DNA of 64,000 nt. Source: Brachybacterium sp036311905. GTDB taxonomy: Bacteria; Actinomycetota; Actinomycetes; Actinomycetales; Dermabacteraceae. How positions within the stretch are numbered: the stretch's first letter is position 1; each line of letters opens with the position of its first letter. The stretch lies in contig NZ_JAZDCH010000005.1 of assembly GCF_036311905.1 (NCBI RefSeq), positions 62,001 to 126,000 of the forward strand, given 5' to 3'. Of the stretch, positions 18,301 through 26,434 are shown in pieces. Position numbers and translations under genes: made by a program. The notes under the pieces are model-generated. The model had not been told where the DNA came from. It searched no databases and saw only the letters and a program-made list of their open reading frames with translations.

Positions 18301-18769
18301 CCCCGAGACCCTCCCGCACCTCGCGGTGGGGGCGCGGGCGCCGATGCTGCCGGGGATGAGCGATGCGGAGCTCGCCGACGCCGACGCCTGGGCGACCGGT
18401 ATCACCCTCGACGACCACCCGATGGCGCTCGTGCGGGAGCGCCTGCAGTCCGACGGGGTGCTCAGCATCGGCGGGACCCGAGCGGCGGAGGACTCCACCC
18501 GGATCCGGGTCGCGGGGGTGATCACCCACCGACAGCGCCCCGCGACCGCCGGGAACATCACCTTCCTCAGCCTCGAGGACGAGACCGGGATCCTCAACGT
18601 CATCTGCTCGCAGGGCTTCTGGCAGCGGCACCGGGCGCTGCTGCGCACCACCCGGGCGGTCGTGCTGCGCGGGATCGTGGAGAACGCGACGGGAGCGGTG
18701 AACCTGGTGGCCGACGGGGTCGAGCCGCTGGACCTGCCGGCGGCGGGCAGGTCCAGGGACTTCCGCTGA
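15308..18769 (+). CDS. dnaE2: Error-prone DNA polymerase III alpha subunit DnaE2
   Basis: A 1153-residue C-family polymerase, the length typical of DnaE2. The PHP domain begins AYAELHAHSHFSFLDGASSPEDMV near residue 50. The polymerase active-site block PDIDIDIASDRREEVIQ lies around 484-500 with the Asp triad. GIHSGGMVLCDRP, fingers/thumb segments, a tandem HhH and a C-terminal OB fold (ITFLSLEDETGILNVICSQGFW) follow. The start MAGWFLGPPAWKDLE resembles other actinobacterial DnaE2 starts. It is the translesion polymerase of the ImuA'-ImuB-DnaE2 mutasome and is presumably SOS-induced through the upstream boxes. Confidence 0.93.
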   Translation: MAGWFLGPPAWKDLEAILSDRAAELVSPPIIVEHTGKVAEDGYRPAQRVAYAELHAHSHFSFLDGASSPEDMVAQAARLGLDALALIDHDGLPGAVRFAQAAREAGIATVFGAELTLGLEPGGHRAGTAPMIAAPRTGIPDPDGEHLLVLVRDQEGYRMLSAAIARAHLDSRRKGTPRYRLAELSRLAAEGHWQILTGCRKGAVTRAAGARLAEGDLEGAAQAAADEIGRLVELFGVGNVAVELVAGGGGEADELHDALAQGARLVRESHGLDAITLPLVATTNAHYARPADKRLADTHAALRAAVPLAEADAHLPSRPAHLRSGEEMDRLLPRYPSALAAAARLGRDCAVDLRLLAPDLPPFPVPAGHDEASWLRELVEVEGRERYGPRPGAGPGGGAEERIPGAWAQIDHELRVITDLHFPGYFLIVHDLVAFCRREGILAQGRGSAANSAVCYALGITAVEPVGHHLLFERFLAPERDGPPDIDIDIASDRREEVIQYVYERYGRENAAQVANVITYRGKLAVRDAARALGHDVGAQDAFSRRLEHSHSSIEGEGIPEDVLTLARQLRDAPRHLGIHSGGMVLCDRPVIEVCPVQWAAMADRSVLQWDKDDCADAGLVKFDLLGLGMLTALDHALALVAEHHDQHFELRTLPQEDPAVYDMLCTGDSVGVFQIESRAQISTLPRLKPRVFYDLVVEVALIRPGPIQGGSVHPYLRRRTGEEEVTFLHPRLEKSLRRTLGIPLFQEQLMQMVVDIADFTPAQADQLRRAMGSKRSTQKMLDLSDALFSGMAKHGITGEDAEAVHRKLLAFANYGFPESHAYSFAYLVYASSYLKCHYPAAFTAALLRSQPMGFYSPQSLVADARRHGVLTRGPDVLVSAARTGLETDAEHHGYRVRSDAEVAAGAAREQVQGRAAAAGPAIRLGLDQVRSISTETAEAIVAAREEGGPFASVPDLARRVRLSARQLEALATAGALDALAPSRRQALWAAGAAAQESPETLPHLAVGARAPMLPGMSDAELADADAWATGITLDDHPMALVRERLQSDGVLSIGGTRAAEDSTRIRVAGVITHRQRPATAGNITFLSLEDETGILNVICSQGFWQRHRALLRTTRAVVLRGIVENATGAVNLVADGVEPLDLPAAGRSRDFR

Positions 18770-18812
18770 GCGGTGCGGCGGGCCGCCGCGCTCGGGCCCG
18801 GGCCCGGGAGGC

Positions 18813-21695
18813 TCAGGCGGTCGCGGGCACCGTCGCGAACCGCAGCCGGTCCGAGCGCTCGGCGCGGCGGGCCGTGCGGGCCGCGAGCAGCGTCGCGATC
18901 AGCGACACCGCCGCCCACGCGAGGATCGACAGCAGGATCCCCGAGGTGGAGACCAGCGAGCCGCCGAGGGCCGCGTGCACCAGGCCCTCGGTGACGATCG
19001 AGAGCGGCATCAGCGAACTCACGGCCTGCAGCGCCGGGGGAGCGGTCGCGATGGGGAGGATCCCCACCAGCGCCACCACCTGCAGCACCATCACCAGGAT
19101 CGAGGCGATCCGTCCGATCCGGTCACCGAGCACCGCGAGCAGCGCCTGGTGCAGCGCGGCGAACATCACGGCGCCCGCGAGCGCCACGAGGCCCACCGCG
19201 AGCGGCGACACCGGGGCGATGCCCACGGCCGTCAGCACGGCCAGCACGGCGATCGTCTGCACGACCGCGATCAGCAGCGCGGGGGCGAGCGACCGCAGCA
19301 CGACCTGCCACATCGGCACCGCCCGGTCCAGCAGGCGGCGGGAGAGGGCGGGCAGCAGCAGGAAGCTCGCGAACGCCCCCAGCCACAGCGCGAGCGCCGC
19401 GACGAACGGGAACGTCGCGGTGGTCGCGCCGTCGGCCGCGTTCTGGCGGGTGGCCTCGGTGCCGACGGGGTCGGCGGCCATCTCGCTCATCCGCTCCCGC
19501 TCCGACTCGGAGTAGGTGGGGATGCCGTCGGCGCCCTCGCGCAGGCCGGTCGCGAGCTCGTCGCTTCCGGTGGCGAGCTCCTCGGTGCCGCCGGCGAGCT
19601 CCTCGGTGCCGGTGGCGAGCTCGTCGGTGCCGTCGGCGAGCTGCCGGCTGCCGGTGGCGAGCTGGTCGCCGCCCTCGCCGAGCTCGGTCGCGCCGGCGGC
19701 CAGCTGATCGGTGCCGTCGGCGAGCTGCCCGGCGCCGTCGGCGCTGGAGCGGGTGCCGGCGGCGAGCTGCTCCATGCCGGTCGCGAGCTCGCCCGCACCG
19801 TCGGCGCTGCTGCGGGCCCCGACCGCGAGCTGTCCGGTGCCGGTGGCGAGCTCGTCGACGCCGTCGGCGTACTCGGCCAGCCCGTCCCGCAGCGCGGTGA
19901 CCCCGTCGACGAGGGCGGGGGCGGCGTCGGCGCTCGTGCGGGTGCCCGCGGCGAGCTGCTCGGCCCCGGAGACCAGGCCGGGGTTCTCGGCGGTGCCGTC
20001 CCCGGCGAAGGCGGTGCCCACGCCCTCGGCGTAGGCGAGGGTGCCCTGGGCGCCCTGCACCAGGCCGGGCTGCTCCTCGGTGCCCTGGATCCCGTCGGCG
20101 ATCTGCTCGGTGCCCTGCACGATCCCGGGCTGCTCGGCGGTGCCGTTGAGGCCGTCGGCCACGCCCTGCGCCCCGGCGGCGAGGCCCGGGTTCGCGGCGG
20201 TGCCGTCCCCGGCGAGCGCGGTGGAGATCTGCTGGGTGCCGGCGACGAGGCCCGGGTTCTCCGCGGTGCCGTCCCCGGTCAGGCCGGTCTCCACCCCCTC
20301 GGCGTAGGCGACGAGGCCCTGGGCCTGGGCGCAGTCGACGGAGGCCGGGTCCTCGGCGCAGAGGCTCGCGGCGAGGTCCTCGGCGGTGGCCAGGAGGCCA
20401 GGGTTCGCGGCGGTGCCGTCCCCGGTCACGCCCGCTGCGAGCTGCTCGGTGCCGGAGGCGAGCTCCTGGGCCCCCGGGGCGAGGGCGGCGGTGCCGTCGG
20501 CGACCTGCTGGGCGCCCTCGCCGAGCTGCGCGGCGCCGTCGGCGGTCTGCCGCGCGCCCTCGCCGAGCTGGACCGCGCCGTCGGCCACGGACCGGGCGGT
20601 GGGGACGAGGCCGGGGTTCTCGGCGGTACCGTCCCCGGAGACGGCCGCTCCGGCCTGCGCGACGCCGTCGGCGTAGGTCTCGGCGCCGCTCGCGAGCTGC
20701 TCTGCGCCCGCGACGAGGCCCGGGTTCTCGGCGGTGCCGTCGCCCTCGACGCCAGCGGCGAGCTGCTCGGCGCCCGTGAGCAGACCGGGCTGGGTATCGG
20801 TGCCGCGCATGCCCGTCTGCAGGGCGGCGACGCCGGTGTCGAGGTCCTCGGTGCCGCCGGCGAGGGTGTCGAGCCCGGTGGCGAGCTCGCCCGTCCCCGA
20901 CGCGGCGCCGTCGGCCCCGGTCGCCAGCTCGTCCAGGCCGCCGGCGAGCTGCCGGGTGCCGATCGCGGTCTGGTCGGCGCCGTCGGCGAGGCTCCAGACG
21001 CCGCCCGCGAACTCCTCGGTGCCGTCCGCCGCGGCGTCCGCGCCGTCGGCGAGCTCGCGGGTGCCGCCGGCGAGCTCCTGGGTGCCGTCGTCGAGGGAAG
21101 TGGTGCCCTCGGCGAGCTGCTCGGCGCCGTCCGCGGCGTCGCTGAACCCGGACTGCAGGTCGTTGAAGCCCAGGTAGAGGCCGTCGAGGTACTGCTGAGC
21201 CAGCTGGCCGCCCATGGTGGTGGCGGAGGCGTCCGCGACGGCGGTGCCGACCAGGGCGTTGATCTGGCCGCTCGCGTCGTTCGTGGTGACCTCGAGGATG
21301 GCCCGGGACGCCTCGGGGGTGCCGATCGTGGCGAGGTGCGCGGAGAAGTCCTCGGGGATCACGACCACGGCGGCGTACGTGCCGCTGCGCAGACCCTCCT
21401 CGGCATCCTCCTCGCTGGTCAGCTGCCAGTCGAAGCCGGTCGTCTCCGGGGCCTCTTGACCGTCGACGGTTCCCGGCTGGGTGAGGGCCCCGGCGAGAAG
21501 GCGGCCGAAGGGGACGGTCTGCGTGTTCCCATCGGCATCGGTGATCTCGGCGCCCTCGTCGAGGTTGACGACGGCGGCGGGGACCGTGTCGAGCCGGTCG
21601 ACGCGGCCGCTCAGCGCCCACAGGCCGACGCCGACCACGAGCAGGGGGAGCAGGAGGACGACGACCAGGGTGCGGGGATGTGCGAGGCGCATCAC
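18813..21695 (-). CDS. Giant YhgE/Pip-family membrane protein with heptad and decapeptide repeats
   Basis: About 960 residues. One N-terminal TM helix (TLVVVLLLPLLVVGVGLWALSG) is followed by an extracellular region of about 690 residues and five or six C-terminal TM helices, the YhgE/Pip topology. The extracellular part is built of seven-residue units of the form xxLAxGt, predicted to be helical. They are interrupted by six GDGTAENPGL/GDGTAANPGL inserts and three shorter variants (GTAEQPG, GTEEQPG, GTDTQPG). This is longer than the usual 700-800 residues. The GTG at 21695 overlaps the MMPL stop; an ATG at 21692 is equally possible, and AAGGAG lies upstream. Likely role: envelope export or secretion with the coupled MMPL protein. 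Confidence 0.85.
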   Translation of the reverse strand: MMRLAHPRTLVVVLLLPLLVVGVGLWALSGRVDRLDTVPAAVVNLDEGAEITDADGNTQTVPFGRLLAGALTQPGTVDGQEAPETTGFDWQLTSEEDAEEGLRSGTYAAVVVIPEDFSAHLATIGTPEASRAILEVTTNDASGQINALVGTAVADASATTMGGQLAQQYLDGLYLGFNDLQSGFSDAADGAEQLAEGTTSLDDGTQELAGGTRELADGADAAADGTEEFAGGVWSLADGADQTAIGTRQLAGGLDELATGADGAASGTGELATGLDTLAGGTEDLDTGVAALQTGMRGTDTQPGLLTGAEQLAAGVEGDGTAENPGLVAGAEQLASGAETYADGVAQAGAAVSGDGTAENPGLVPTARSVADGAVQLGEGARQTADGAAQLGEGAQQVADGTAALAPGAQELASGTEQLAAGVTGDGTAANPGLLATAEDLAASLCAEDPASVDCAQAQGLVAYAEGVETGLTGDGTAENPGLVAGTQQISTALAGDGTAANPGLAAGAQGVADGLNGTAEQPGIVQGTEQIADGIQGTEEQPGLVQGAQGTLAYAEGVGTAFAGDGTAENPGLVSGAEQLAAGTRTSADAAPALVDGVTALRDGLAEYADGVDELATGTGQLAVGARSSADGAGELATGMEQLAAGTRSSADGAGQLADGTDQLAAGATELGEGGDQLATGSRQLADGTDELATGTEELAGGTEELATGSDELATGLREGADGIPTYSESERERMSEMAADPVGTEATRQNAADGATTATFPFVAALALWLGAFASFLLLPALSRRLLDRAVPMWQVVLRSLAPALLIAVVQTIAVLAVLTAVGIAPVSPLAVGLVALAGAVMFAALHQALLAVLGDRIGRIASILVMVLQVVALVGILPIATAPPALQAVSSLMPLSIVTEGLVHAALGGSLVSTSGILLSILAWAAVSLIATLLAARTARRAERSDRLRFATVPATA

Positions 21696-24484
21696 GCCGG
21701 GACTCCTTCGGGCTGGGTGGCGGGGGAGCTGTCGGGGAGCGGCTGGCTGCGGCGCACCGCGAGCGCGAGCAGCCGGTCCGGCTCACGCAGGGTCGCGCGG
21801 AGGCGGAGCTCGGCGTCGGTCGAGGCCGCGGAGCGGGAGCCGACGACGATCGTCGCGCCGGCCGCGAGCAGGGCGTCGATCCGCTCGACGAGGGTGTCGT
21901 CGCGGACGTCCGCGGCGTGGATGAGATCGACGAGCTGCTCGATGACGATCACGGAGCGGGACACGCCGCGGCCGCCGAGGGTGCGGAGCCGCTCGGCGAC
22001 GTCGTCGCCGGCGCCGACCCACTGGGCCCGGGACTGGATCGTGCCGAGGTCGTCGGGGGCGAGGCGGTCGTGCGCGGCGAGGATGCCCGAGACGGGGGCG
22101 ACGCGTCCGGCGGCGAGCGCGAGGAAGGTCGCGCGGTCCACGTCGTCGGGCGCGCGGACCACGAGCAGCGTGCCGGGCACGACGGAGCCGGTGAGCGGTC
22201 CGAGCGTGCCGCGATCGCCGAGCAGCGGGACGACCGCCTCCTCGAGGCGCAGCGCGTGGACGCCGTGCTCCTCGGTCCAGCGGCGGTGCTCGAGGACGCC
22301 GGCGAGGCCCTCGCCCTCGACGTCCACCCGCGGCAGCAGGCGGTCGAGCCAGCGGGGGAGCCACCAGGCGCGCGCGCCGAGCAGCGCGAGGACCGCGGGC
22401 ACCAGGGTCATGCGCACCACGAAGGCGTCGACGAGCACGCCCACGGCGAGGCCGATCGCGATCGGCTGGAGCATGAACCAGCCGGAGGAGATGAAGCCGC
22501 CGAAGACGGCGACCATGATCAGCGCGGCGGCGACGACCACGGGGGCGCTGCCGACGAAGCCGCGCTCGATCGCGCCCTTCGCGTCACCTGTGTGCACGAA
22601 CTCCTCCCGCATGCGGGTGACCAGGAACATCTCGTAGTCCATGGCGAGGCCGAAGAGGACGCCCATGACGAAGATCGGCATGAAGGCGACGACCGGCCCG
22701 TTGACGCTCACGTTGAGCGCGCCGTTGAACCAGCCGTACTCGAAGACCATCGCGGTCACGCCGAAGGCCGCGCCGACCGAGAGCAGGTAGCCGAGGGCGG
22801 CCTTGATCGGCACCCAGACGGAGCGGAACACGAGGGCGAGCAGCACGAGGCAGAAGCCGACCACGAAGGTGCCGAAGGGGATCAGCGCCTCGGAGAGCTT
22901 GTCGGTGACGTCGATGCCGACGGCGGTCGCGCCGGTCACGGTGATATCGGAGATGCCCAGCTCGTCCTCCCACGCCGCGGCGCTGCCGCGCAGCTCGGCG
23001 ACGAGGTCCTTGGTGGACTGCTCGGTGGGGCCACCCTCGGGGATCACGGAGATGACGGCGAGGTCCGCGCCGCGGTTCGGGGTCGCGATCTGGATCTCCT
23101 GCACGCCGTCGAGCGCGGCGATGTCCGCCTCCAGCTCGTCGACGACCCCGAGCGGGTCGGTGGTGTTGATGATGTCGGCGGTGACCAGCAGGGGCCCGTT
23201 GTATCCGGGCCCGAACGTCTCGTCGACGAGGTCGTAGGTGTCGCGGGCCGCGGTGCCCGGCTTCTCGGTGCCGAGGTCCGGCAGGGCGAGGGCGAGGTCC
23301 TTCGCGGGGATCGCGAGGGCGCCGATGCCGATCACCACGACGAGGATCGTCAGCAGCGGCACGCGGGTCACCAGGCGCACCCAGGCGAGGCCGAGGCCGC
23401 GGCGCGGAGCGGCCTGGTCGCCGTCGGCCGACGGGGGCAGGACCCCGCCGTTCTCGGCCATCGTGCGGCGCACGGCGCGCGGCCGCAGCCGCTCGCCGAG
23501 GATGCCCAGGATCGCCGGCAGCATGGTGAGCGCCACGACCACGCTCAGCGCGACGGTGCCGGCCGCCGCGACGCCCATGATCGTGAGGAAGGGGATGCCG
23601 GTGATGAACAGGCCGACGAGCGCGACGATCACGGTCAGGCCCGCGAAGATCACGGCGCTGCCGGAGGTGGCGAGTGCCGCGCCGATCGACTCCCGCACGT
23701 CGTCCCCGCGGCTGAGCTGGTCGCGGTGGCGGGAGAGGATGAACAGCGCGTAATCGATGCCGACGGCCAGGCCCAGCATCGCGCCGAGCGAGGTGGTCAC
23801 CGAGGGGATCTCCATGCCGGCGGAGAGGGCCATCACGGCGAGCATGGAGACGCCCACGCCGACCACGGCGGTGATGATCGGGACGGGCGCCGGCACGAAC
23901 GAGCGGAAGATGACGGCGAGGATGATCAGCGCGATGAGCATGCCCAGCACCTCGCCGGCGCTGAAGGGGATCTCGGCGCTCTGCAGGACCTGGCCGCCGA
24001 GATGCGCCTCGAGGCCGTCGGTCGAGGCCGCCTCGACGAGGGCCTCGATCTCGTCGACCGACTCCGCGGGGTACTCGCCGATCTGGCCGTCCATCTGGAA
24101 CTGCGCGATCAGGGCGGTTTCCGTGGCATCGCGCGTGCCGGGGGAGAGGTCGTCGAAGGGGTCCGGGGCGGCGCCGACGCCTTCGACCTCGGAGATGTCC
24201 TCCATGAGGGCGACGATCTGCCCCTGATGCTCGTCGATGTCGGAGCCGTCCTCGGTTACCAGCACCACCTGGCCGGCCGTCCCGGCCATCTCGGGGAAGC
24301 GGGTGGCGAGCTGGTCGATGCCGCGCTGCGCCTCGGTGCCGGGGATCTGGAACTCGGTGGAGAAGGAGCCGCCGAGGCCCACGGCGAGGCCGCCGATCAC
24401 GACCAGCAGGACCGTCCACACGGCGACGATCTTCCAGCGGAGGGAGGCCATGGACAGACCGAGGCGGTACAGGGACGAGGACAC
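21692..24484 (-). CDS. MMPL/RND-family transporter with a degenerate ABC-ATPase-like C-terminal domain
   Basis: About 930 residues. It has two MMPL repeats, each with a TM helix, a large extracellular domain and five TM helices, including GLAVGIDYALFILSRHRDQL and the matching GLAMDYEMFLVTRMREEF. The membrane part ends near nt 22365. The remaining roughly 220 residues are soluble and look like an ABC nucleotide-binding domain that has lost its motifs. LTGSVVPGTLLVVRAP-DDVDRATFLALAAGRVAPVSG aligns with a Walker A region without the GKS/T, and SVIVIEQLVDLI lies where Walker B should be. GTG at 24484 with GGAGG upstream is used instead of the longer frame to 24589. It is divergent from tetR and coupled to the YhgE gene. 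Confidence 0.85.
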   Translation of the reverse strand: MSSSLYRLGLSMASLRWKIVAVWTVLLVVIGGLAVGLGGSFSTEFQIPGTEAQRGIDQLATRFPEMAGTAGQVVLVTEDGSDIDEHQGQIVALMEDISEVEGVGAAPDPFDDLSPGTRDATETALIAQFQMDGQIGEYPAESVDEIEALVEAASTDGLEAHLGGQVLQSAEIPFSAGEVLGMLIALIILAVIFRSFVPAPVPIITAVVGVGVSMLAVMALSAGMEIPSVTTSLGAMLGLAVGIDYALFILSRHRDQLSRGDDVRESIGAALATSGSAVIFAGLTVIVALVGLFITGIPFLTIMGVAAAGTVALSVVVALTMLPAILGILGERLRPRAVRRTMAENGGVLPPSADGDQAAPRRGLGLAWVRLVTRVPLLTILVVVIGIGALAIPAKDLALALPDLGTEKPGTAARDTYDLVDETFGPGYNGPLLVTADIINTTDPLGVVDELEADIAALDGVQEIQIATPNRGADLAVISVIPEGGPTEQSTKDLVAELRGSAAAWEDELGISDITVTGATAVGIDVTDKLSEALIPFGTFVVGFCLVLLALVFRSVWVPIKAALGYLLSVGAAFGVTAMVFEYGWFNGALNVSVNGPVVAFMPIFVMGVLFGLAMDYEMFLVTRMREEFVHTGDAKGAIERGFVGSAPVVVAAALIMVAVFGGFISSGWFMLQPIAIGLAVGVLVDAFVVRMTLVPAVLALLGARAWWLPRWLDRLLPRVDVEGEGLAGVLEHRRWTEEHGVHALRLEEAVVPLLGDRGTLGPLTGSVVPGTLLVVRAPDDVDRATFLALAAGRVAPVSGILAAHDRLAPDDLGTIQSRAQWVGAGDDVAERLRTLGGRGVSRSVIVIEQLVDLIHAADVRDDTLVERIDALLAAGATIVVGSRSAASTDAELRLRATLREPDRLLALAVRRSQPLPDSSPATQPEGVPA

Positions 24485-24549
24485 GCGGCCTCCAGCAGGG
24501 GAACAGGAGCGGGCAGGGCGGTCGGCGGCCCGTCGCCCGAGACGCCAGC

Positions 24550-24568
24550 GCATTCGATACACGAATGC
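24550..24568. promoter_or_regulatory. TetR-type operator palindrome
   Basis: GCATTCG-ATACA-CGAATGC is a perfect inverted repeat with 7-bp arms and a 5-bp spacer. It lies in the 195-bp gap between the divergent MMPL gene and tetR. Size and placement fit a TetR-family operator controlling both directions. Confidence 0.7.
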
Positions 24569-24679
24569 ATCCAGTGGGATACTATCCACCTGTCCGCAGA
24601 AGCCTCAACGTTCCCTGAGCCGATGAGACGGCGAGCACTGCGACCCCCCGCCGATCCCCCGAGGAGACCCGACCGCGCC

Positions 24680-25492
24680 ATGAGCGACCTGTTCGATCCG
24701 CTGCCGGAGTCCGCAGGCACCCGTCGCAAGGAGAACACCCGCACGAAGCTCGTGCGGGCATCCCTCGACGTCTTCGTGGAGAAGGGCATCGACGGCGCGA
24801 CCGTGGACGACCTGGTGAAGGCCGCCGGATTCACCCGCGGGGCGTTCTACTCCAACTTCTCCACGAAGGAGGAAGTGTTCGTCGCCCTCTTCGCGTCGGT
24901 GACCGAAGAGGTGCTCGCGATCGCGGACAGCTCCGTCGAGGCCGCTGTCCAGGAGGCCGCCTCCCGGGGAGCGGGCACCGGCCTCTGCGCCTTCCAGGAC
25001 GCCGACGTGATGGTCGCGGTGTTCGAGGGGATCCGCCCCTTCGGCCGCCAGTGGTACCTGCTGTACTCCGAGGCCGTGGCCCGCGCCCTGCGGGACGAGA
25101 CGATGCGCCTCGAGGTCGCCGCCCTGCGCAGTCGACTGCGCGGCCAGATCGGCGCGCTGCTCGCCGAGCGCATGGAGGCGATGGGGGAGCGGCCGCTGCT
25201 CCCGCCGGAGGACCTCGCCCAGCTGCTGATCGGCGTCTTCGTCGACCTCATGGTGCGTGAGCAGATGGACGGCCGCGACATCACCGAGCTGGCCGCCACC
25301 ACGATCCTCGGCACGCTCCGCGCCTTCGTGGAGCCGCTCGATCGGGTCGCACCGTCGGCCCCAGCGGCCGCGCCGTCCGCCTCGTCGGCCTCTCCGGCGG
25401 CGGTGCCGTCGGCCTCTGAGGCGATCTCCGACGTAACCCACGACACGCCGAGCACCGGGGAAACCCCCGGTTCGCCCCCAGCGAACTCCTAG
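24680..25492 (+). CDS. TetR-family transcriptional regulator
   Basis: A 270-residue regulator. The N-terminal HTH (TVDDLVKAAGFTRGAFYSNFSTKEEVF) lies at about 38-64 and a helical ligand-binding domain extends to about 220. The last 50 residues are an unusual Ala/Ser/Pro-rich tail (APAAAPSASSASPAAVPSAS) likely to be disordered. ATG at 24680 has CGAGGAGA upstream. Divergence from the MMPL/YhgE genes across a perfect palindrome makes it their probable repressor. Confidence 0.88.
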   Translation: MSDLFDPLPESAGTRRKENTRTKLVRASLDVFVEKGIDGATVDDLVKAAGFTRGAFYSNFSTKEEVFVALFASVTEEVLAIADSSVEAAVQEAASRGAGTGLCAFQDADVMVAVFEGIRPFGRQWYLLYSEAVARALRDETMRLEVAALRSRLRGQIGALLAERMEAMGERPLLPPEDLAQLLIGVFVDLMVREQMDGRDITELAATTILGTLRAFVEPLDRVAPSAPAAAPSASSASPAAVPSASEAISDVTHDTPSTGETPGSPPANS

Positions 25493-25559
25493 GGTCGACG
25501 CAGGTGCGGAGGACGCCGCACCCTCCTTCCCCACGTCCCCTCTTCCCCGGGAGACCTCC

Positions 25560-26369
25560 ATGGCCTCACTGCGTCTGTCCTCCTATCGCCCCAAGCACCT
25601 GGCCGAGCCCCCGGGCTCCAGCACCGATCCCGGGCGGCGCTCGCTCCTGCGGGGAGGGGTCCTCTCGGCCGCCGCGCTCGGCGTCGGCGCCTCCGCTCTC
25701 GCCGCCCCCGCGGCCCAGGCCGCGGGCATCCACGGCCAGGACGTCTCCGGCTGGCAGGGAGAGGTGGACTGGGCCGCTCAGGCCGCGGCCGGCTCCCGCT
25801 TCGCCTGGGTCAAGGCCACCGAGGGCCGCACCTACCGCAGCCCCGCCTTCGACCACCAGTACCGCGGCGCCGGCGATGCGGGACTGGTCCGCGGCGGCTA
25901 CCACTTCGCCCGCCCCGACTCGGGCGGCCCGGAGGAGCAGGTCGACTTCTTCCTCGCCAACGGCGGTGGCTGGAGCGACGACGGCCGCACCCTCCCGGGA
26001 ATGGTCGACTTCGAGGGCTACGAGGGCCTGCCCGCGGACTACGGGCTCGGGCAGCAGGAGATGCGCGAATGGATCGCGACCTTCTCCAGCCGGTACCGCG
26101 AGGCCACCACCCGGCGCCCGGTCATCTACACCAACTACTACTGGTGGCGGGACGTGGTGGGGGACTGGACCCCCAAGAACTCACCGCTCTTCCTGGCCGC
26201 CTACCAGGACGCCGCCCCGACCCGCCTGCCGGGCCGCTGGTGGGCCTGGGAGCTGTGGCAGTACTCGGACTCCGGCCCCTTCGCGGGGGACTCCGTGCGC
26301 TGGTACGGCGGAGAGGACTCCTTCGCCCGCTTCGTCGGCGAGAAGGACTACGGCGCCGAAGGCATCTGA
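25560..26369 (+). CDS. Tat-exported GH25 lysozyme (N-acetylmuramidase)
   Basis: A 269-residue glycoside hydrolase family 25 protein. The N-terminus has a twin-arginine signal (RRSLLRGGVLSAAALGVGASALAAPAAQAA), with cleavage expected near residue 53. The mature domain has the GH25 hallmarks GIHGQDVSGWQGEVDW (catalytic Asp), WVKATEG, GGYHFARP, MVDFEGYEG and WELWQYSDSG. It cuts the beta-1,4 bond of peptidoglycan and is probably used in wall remodelling. Confidence 0.9.
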   Translation: MASLRLSSYRPKHLAEPPGSSTDPGRRSLLRGGVLSAAALGVGASALAAPAAQAAGIHGQDVSGWQGEVDWAAQAAAGSRFAWVKATEGRTYRSPAFDHQYRGAGDAGLVRGGYHFARPDSGGPEEQVDFFLANGGGWSDDGRTLPGMVDFEGYEGLPADYGLGQQEMREWIATFSSRYREATTRRPVIYTNYYWWRDVVGDWTPKNSPLFLAAYQDAAPTRLPGRWWAWELWQYSDSGPFAGDSVRWYGGEDSFARFVGEKDYGAEGI

Positions 26370-26434
26370 TCCCGCGCTGCGGGCCGGGTCACCTCGACAG
26401 GGGAGCGACCCGGCCCGCTGTGTAGCCTGCCCCG

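Noticed and set aside
12491..18631. Very long (about 2046-codon) minus-strand open frame antisense to imuA-imuB-dnaE2
   Set aside because: It is the shadow frame of very GC-rich coding DNA; the + strand encodes clear, collinear mutasome proteins throughout.
18975..25492. Long + strand open frames antisense to the YhgE and MMPL genes
   Set aside because: Low-complexity Gly/Arg/Ala translations mirroring the repeats on the other strand; only the last part (tetR, from 24680) is real.
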